Positions 6,101 through 8,303 of a stretch of DNA of 8,303 nucleotides are shown here, one piece after another. A program made the translations under genes and the position numbers. A model generated the notes under the pieces. That model was not told the origin of the DNA. It did not search any database and saw only the letters and a list, made by a program, of their open reading frames with translations. The first letter of the stretch is position 1; each line of letters opens with the position of its first letter. The stretch is from Eggerthellales bacterium UBA948 (GTDB lineage: Bacteria; Actinomycetota; Coriobacteriia; Coriobacteriales; UBA8131), in the NCBI GenBank assembly GCA_002293265.1, contig DBCW01000099.1, positions 648 to 8,950 of the forward strand, in the 5' to 3' direction.

Positions 6101-6278
6101 TCATAAATATCAGCATTTGAAATATAGGCGCTTCTGCTAGCAGTGCAAACAAGAAAAACTCTGTAACAACAACCTGTTATATCTGTCCGTTTTCAGTACA
6201 ATGTTTATCTTCAAAATCCGATCACTAGCCGTGATTATCAAGCTCTAACTCCAACATAGCTAAGCGCCTGCGATTCGT

Positions 6279-6307
6279 TTGCGCAATACACCATATAGGT
6301 ATACAAT
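6279..6307 (+). promoter_or_regulatory. Promoter of the relBE-type operon
   Basis: TTGCGC (6279-6284) and TACAAT (6302-6307) are separated by 17 bp and lie 28 bp ahead of the antitoxin ATG. Five of six bases of the -10 match TATAAT. The -10 lies inside the palindromic operator at 6284-6317, fitting repression by the toxin-antitoxin complex. Confidence 0.55.
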
Positions 6308-6317
6308 AGGTGTATTG
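6284..6317. promoter_or_regulatory. Palindromic operator of the toxin-antitoxin operon
   Basis: CAATACACC (6284-6292) and GGTGTATTG (6309-6317) form a perfect 9-bp inverted repeat with a 16-bp spacer. The spacer holds a third, looser copy of the half site, ATAGGTATACA (6295-6305), in direct orientation with ATAGGTGTATT (6306-6316). Repeated half sites over the promoter are usual where ribbon-helix-helix antitoxins such as RelB autoregulate cooperatively. Confidence 0.6.
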
Positions 6318-6335
6318 TGAAAGGAGCGAGTAAAC

Positions 6336-6575
6336 ATGTCAACAAAAGTAAGGTTAAACGTTAATATCGACCCAAAGCTCAAAGAAGAAACGGCTATCAT
6401 GCTTGATAACCTGGGGCTGGATTTCACAACTGCGATCACGGTTTATTTTAGGCAAATTGTGGATAAAAGAAAGATTCCTTTTGAGATTTCAGAAACCCGT
6501 TACTATTCAATCGAAGAAGTCGCCGGAGAGAACTGGCGAGATGGATTGGACAAAGTCGAGGATGAGTGGTTGTGA
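6336..6575 (+). CDS. relB: RelB/DinJ-family antitoxin
   Basis: Ribbon-helix-helix antitoxin that neutralises the toxin encoded next to it and represses the operon. It has 79 residues, typical of the family. The N-terminal strand KVRLNVNIDPKLK is the DNA-binding ribbon. It is followed by two helices, EETAIMLDNLGLDFTTAITVYF and the segment to about residue 45, then KIPFEI, the usual RelB/DinJ end of the fold. The acidic C-terminal tail (IEEVAGENWRDGLDKVEDEW) would wrap the toxin. ATG 6336 follows AAAGGAG at 9 nt. The stop TGA overlaps the toxin's GTG start, which couples their translation. Family assignment is firm; the exact subfamily symbol is by resemblance. Confidence 0.93.
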   Translation: MSTKVRLNVNIDPKLKEETAIMLDNLGLDFTTAITVYFRQIVDKRKIPFEISETRYYSIEEVAGENWRDGLDKVEDEWL

Positions 6576-6871
6576 ACTTCACGCCAAGGTTCACAGAGTT
6601 TTCACGAGCCGACTTTCATAAACTGGATGGAAGCCAGAAACAACAGATTCTCAAATCCTTTCTAAAAATCGAAGAGTGCGGGATGGATGCAGGTCAACCA
6701 TTGCATGGAAAATTGTGGGACTGCCGCAAGCTCAAGCACAAGAAGATGGGGCTGCGTGTCATATTTCGTCAGTCGGCTCAAGGTTTCGAGATCATTGAGA
6801 TCGTAGTTATCGGAAAGCGAGAAGATAACGAAGTGTATGATATGGCCGCCAAGCGATTAGGTAGAGCCTGA
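6572..6871 (+). CDS. relE: RelE-family toxin (ribosome-dependent mRNA interferase type)
   Basis: Toxin of the type II pair; RelE proteins cut mRNA in the ribosomal A site. With GTG at 6572 it has 99 residues, normal for RelE. The overlap GTGA (6572-6575) with the antitoxin stop and a GAGG 10 nt ahead support this start; GTG 6566 would add two residues. The fold motifs are present: PLHGKLWDCRKLK, then GLRVIFRQ, then VVIGKREDNEVYDMAAKRL, which lines up with the C-terminus of E. coli RelE (VGKRERSEVYSEAVKRI). R62, R83 and Y89 match the E. coli catalytic residues R61, R81 and Y87, so the toxin looks active. Cognate pairing with the upstream antitoxin is strongly supported by overlap and order. 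Confidence 0.92.
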   Translation: MNFTPRFTEFSRADFHKLDGSQKQQILKSFLKIEECGMDAGQPLHGKLWDCRKLKHKKMGLRVIFRQSAQGFEIIEIVVIGKREDNEVYDMAAKRLGRA

Positions 6872-6876
6872 GGCTG

Positions 6877-7029
6877 TCATTTAATGTCTCCGCGAATATA
6901 AATAATGTTCGCTGTCATGTGCTTCTGATTCGGCATCATTTTATCACCGCATGCGCCAAAGCAGCTATTGCCAATCGGAAAATCAAACGCTGATTTCTGC
7001 TGTATCTCGTTGCTCTTTTTGTTTTTAGG
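6877..7029 (-). other. Short open frame, possible remnant of a gene 3' end
   Basis: Fifty codons are open on the minus strand between TAG (7032-7030) and TGA (6879-6877). They include FDFPIGNSCFGACGD and HMTANIIYIRGDIK, with a protein-like mix of codons. There is no start codon in the first 30 codons and no ribosome binding site, so it could only be the tail of a broken gene. It faces the toxin gene tail to tail. No family recognised; chance is quite possible. Confidence 0.12.
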
Positions 7030-7159
7030 CTACAAGAAAAGATGCAACCTTGTGGAAAAGGTTATGCAGCTTATCGACTGCCAAGTTGTTACTGATTAAC
7101 GTTCTATTCCAAAAAGTTTCTGTAACACCATCCCGACCAAAACGTTCTGACGTAAACCA

Positions 7160-7178
7160 TCACTAAAAAAATTAGTGA
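7160..7178. repeat. Small perfect hairpin TCACTAA-A5-TTAGTGA
   Basis: The 7-bp arms at 7160-7166 and 7172-7178 pair fully around an A5 loop. No T-run follows on the plus strand. It lies 19 bp before the terminator hairpin at 7198. It may be part of a larger structured transcript end or a remnant of an inverted repeat; no function can be assigned. Confidence 0.3.
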
Positions 7179-7197
7179 GATATGCTAGACGGCTTTG

Positions 7198-7234
7198 AAA
7201 CCTGTTGCCCCAGTTGGTAACAGGTTTTTGTTTT
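7198..7234 (+). terminator. Rho-independent terminator
   Basis: AAACCTGTT (7198-7206) pairs perfectly with AACAGGTTT (7219-7227). One G-T and two G-C pairs extend this to a 12-bp stem with a 6-nt loop. A T-rich run, TTTTTGTTTT, begins within the end of the stem (7225-7234). On the other strand the run after the stem is not T-rich, so the plus strand is the working direction. It is 330 bp past the toxin stop, so it either ends a long relBE transcript or is left over from a lost plus-strand gene. Confidence 0.65.
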
Positions 7235-7710
7235 CCGCGAATGTCGTGTATTCTTTCGGCTGTTTCGATTAGTGATGGCGTTGTGCTCGCCTCTGTTGCG
7301 CTGCCGCCACCACTGGAAAGGCTCAAAGGAAACGTTAATGAAAAGTTGATGATTTAAACCAATGGAGCTCCTCTGGACTATGACATTTAGATTGAGCGAC
7401 TCAATAGCGAGATGTCCTGTTTGTTGTAAACGAGTGGGAAATGCAAACCGTAGCGCGCAATGCACGAAACTTTACTCGCACTAGTCGAAAACAAGAAACG
7501 GAACTTCGCACTTGAAGCCCTACCCCACTATAAGTTATTCATTCACTACAGGAATTGGTGCGGTTGTGGATATATGCGCTTATGATGATTATTAGGGCTA
7601 AACTATCTGCGTTGCTTTCATCTCCCACTCAAGATATCTAGCAACAGAATTCACATCAAAAGGGAATAGCTGTTTGAAAAAAGTGACGAAGCCAGCCTTG
7701 CCAGCTGAAA

Positions 7711-7735
7711 TGTGTAACATTGGCTAAAATACACA
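7711..7735. promoter_or_regulatory. Inverted repeat around a possible -10 box, ahead of the broken gene
   Basis: TGTGTA (7711-7716) and TACACA (7730-7735) are perfectly complementary around 13 bp that include most of TAAAAT (7725-7730), a possible -10. The site is 30 bp ahead of the ATG at 7766. No matching -35 is seen: TTGCCA at 7698 leaves a 21-bp spacer, too long. Operator role is a guess from position and symmetry. Confidence 0.25.
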
Positions 7736-7765
7736 CAACTTTAATTATTGTAAGAAGGAGGACGC

Positions 7766-8303
7766 ATGGCGTTGATCCGCTATTTTCCACCACCTGATCT
7801 AGGGTCTGGGCATTACCTTTCAGAAAGCATCTCTATGCTGAAAACCTATACAGATGACAGCATTACTGACATTGATGACGCAATCACATATTGGAATATT
7901 TGGAGGTACTTTAATGATGGCGCACGATTGGCAACGTGGACTGATGAGCAATTTGATGATTTTAGTCTCATAAGTAAGAGAGCTTCTTAAGAAGCATGCG
8001 CTTTCTTTGCCTCGGAAGTAAGGGCTAAGGGAGTGGAAGCATCCGCAAGAAATACTGAGAAGCAGTATCTGGATGACTTTTGGGAACTATGCGGCAAAAC
8101 CAAATGTCTTGATAGCCTGAATGACGCAACAATGAAGTCCTTGTATAAAGACGGTTATATTTCGGTAAACACTCTTTATAAGAATAAATATTTTGCGGAA
8201 CACTTTGAAACAACTATCTTAGCTATCATTAGAGAACGTCCTGAGACACATTTGCCGATAATCCTAAACGGCAAAGCAGCAAAGTCTGGCTCACCAGCCA
8301 ATC
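7766..8303 (+). pseudogene. Unknown protein gene broken by an in-frame TAA; runs off right edge
   Basis: ATG at 7766 follows a strong AAGGAGG at 4 nt, so translation start is credible. The first part encodes 74 residues (MALIRYFPPPDLGSGHYLSE... to ...FSLISKRAS), acidic and rich in aromatic residues, then TAA at 7988-7990. The identical frame continues open from 7991 to the window end (104 codons: EACAFFASEVRAKG... then QYLDDFWELCGK...). The continuation has normal-looking coding composition, with helical charged stretches. One gene with a nonsense codon is therefore the simplest reading, not a frameshift. The TAA is at the centre of a perfect 14-bp palindrome (7982-7995). No transmembrane helix, signal peptide or known motif is visible and I do not recognise the family. 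Alternatives: a true 74-residue protein followed by a separate gene with an internal start, or a sequencing error at the TAA. Confidence 0.6.

Larger units (their letters stand above)
6872..7745. other. Gene-poor stretch without a defensible gene
   Basis: About 870 bp lie between the toxin stop and the leader of the next gene. Open frames here are short, overlap on opposite strands (for example 7096-7326 and 7172-7465 on the minus strand), lack convincing ribosome binding sites and resemble no family I know. The stretch holds several small hairpins, including AACCTT-N6-AAGGTT at 7046-7063, and one good terminator at 7198-7234. It looks like decayed accessory DNA, but no transposase, integrase or terminal inverted repeats are recognisable. 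Confidence 0.5.

Noticed and set aside
7096..7465. Two overlapping minus-strand open frames as genes or transposase remnants
   Set aside because: They overlap each other in different frames, cross the terminator hairpin, lack ribosome binding sites and show no transposase motif I recognise.
7516..7599. AGCCCTA...TAGGGCT as ends of a small mobile element
   Set aside because: Only 7 bp, 70 bp apart, with no flanking target duplication; expected by chance.
1..8303. CRISPR array or regular tandem repeats
   Set aside because: No repeated unit with regular spacing was seen on either strand.

Overview
The window looks like chromosome of an anaerobic, respiratory actinobacterium, most plausibly Coriobacteriia (Eggerthellales). 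This rests on gene style, not on a database match: a DMSO-reductase-family operon with a Tat-type catalytic subunit, divergently paired with a 12-helix membrane protein that ends in a LuxR DNA-binding domain, a pairing that is very common in that group. Base composition is moderate, lower than in the well-known high-GC Eggerthella species, so the genus is left open.

Positions 1-4216 (minus strand) carry an operon read right to left: dmsA (molybdopterin catalytic subunit), a first dmsB-type iron-sulfur subunit, a second dmsB-type subunit, and the start of a dmsC-type membrane anchor that runs off the left edge. The anchor would draw electrons from the quinol pool, the ferredoxin-like B subunits would relay them, and DmsA would reduce an S-oxide, N-oxide or other acceptor outside the cytoplasmic membrane. 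The substrate cannot be read from sequence. The two B paralogues differ at a ligand that decides cluster type: B1 has Gln at position 102 where B2 has Cys. The second dmsB has a strong Shine-Dalgarno separated from its AUG by a 76-nt stem-loop. The dmsC frame has no ordinary start codon and has an in-frame TAA just upstream.

Positions 4217-4364 are a divergent control region with two dyads, followed by the membrane LuxR-type regulator gene (4365-5933, plus strand), the likely regulator of the dms operon.

Positions 5934-6871 hold a tRNA-Leu(UAG) gene with its own -10 box, then a complete RelB/RelE toxin-antitoxin pair with a palindromic operator over its promoter and a 4-nt gene overlap.

Positions 6872-7745 contain no gene I can defend. 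They hold several hairpins, one good rho-independent terminator (7198-7234) and scraps of open frame, which looks like a decayed accessory stretch. At 7766 a gene with a strong ribosome binding site starts but is cut by an in-frame TAA after 74 codons. The same frame then stays open for another 104 codons to the right edge, and the TAA lies in the middle of a perfect 14-bp palindrome. tRNA gene, toxin-antitoxin pair, decayed stretch and broken gene in that order suggest the left part of an accessory island, but no integrase or repeated attachment sequence is visible.
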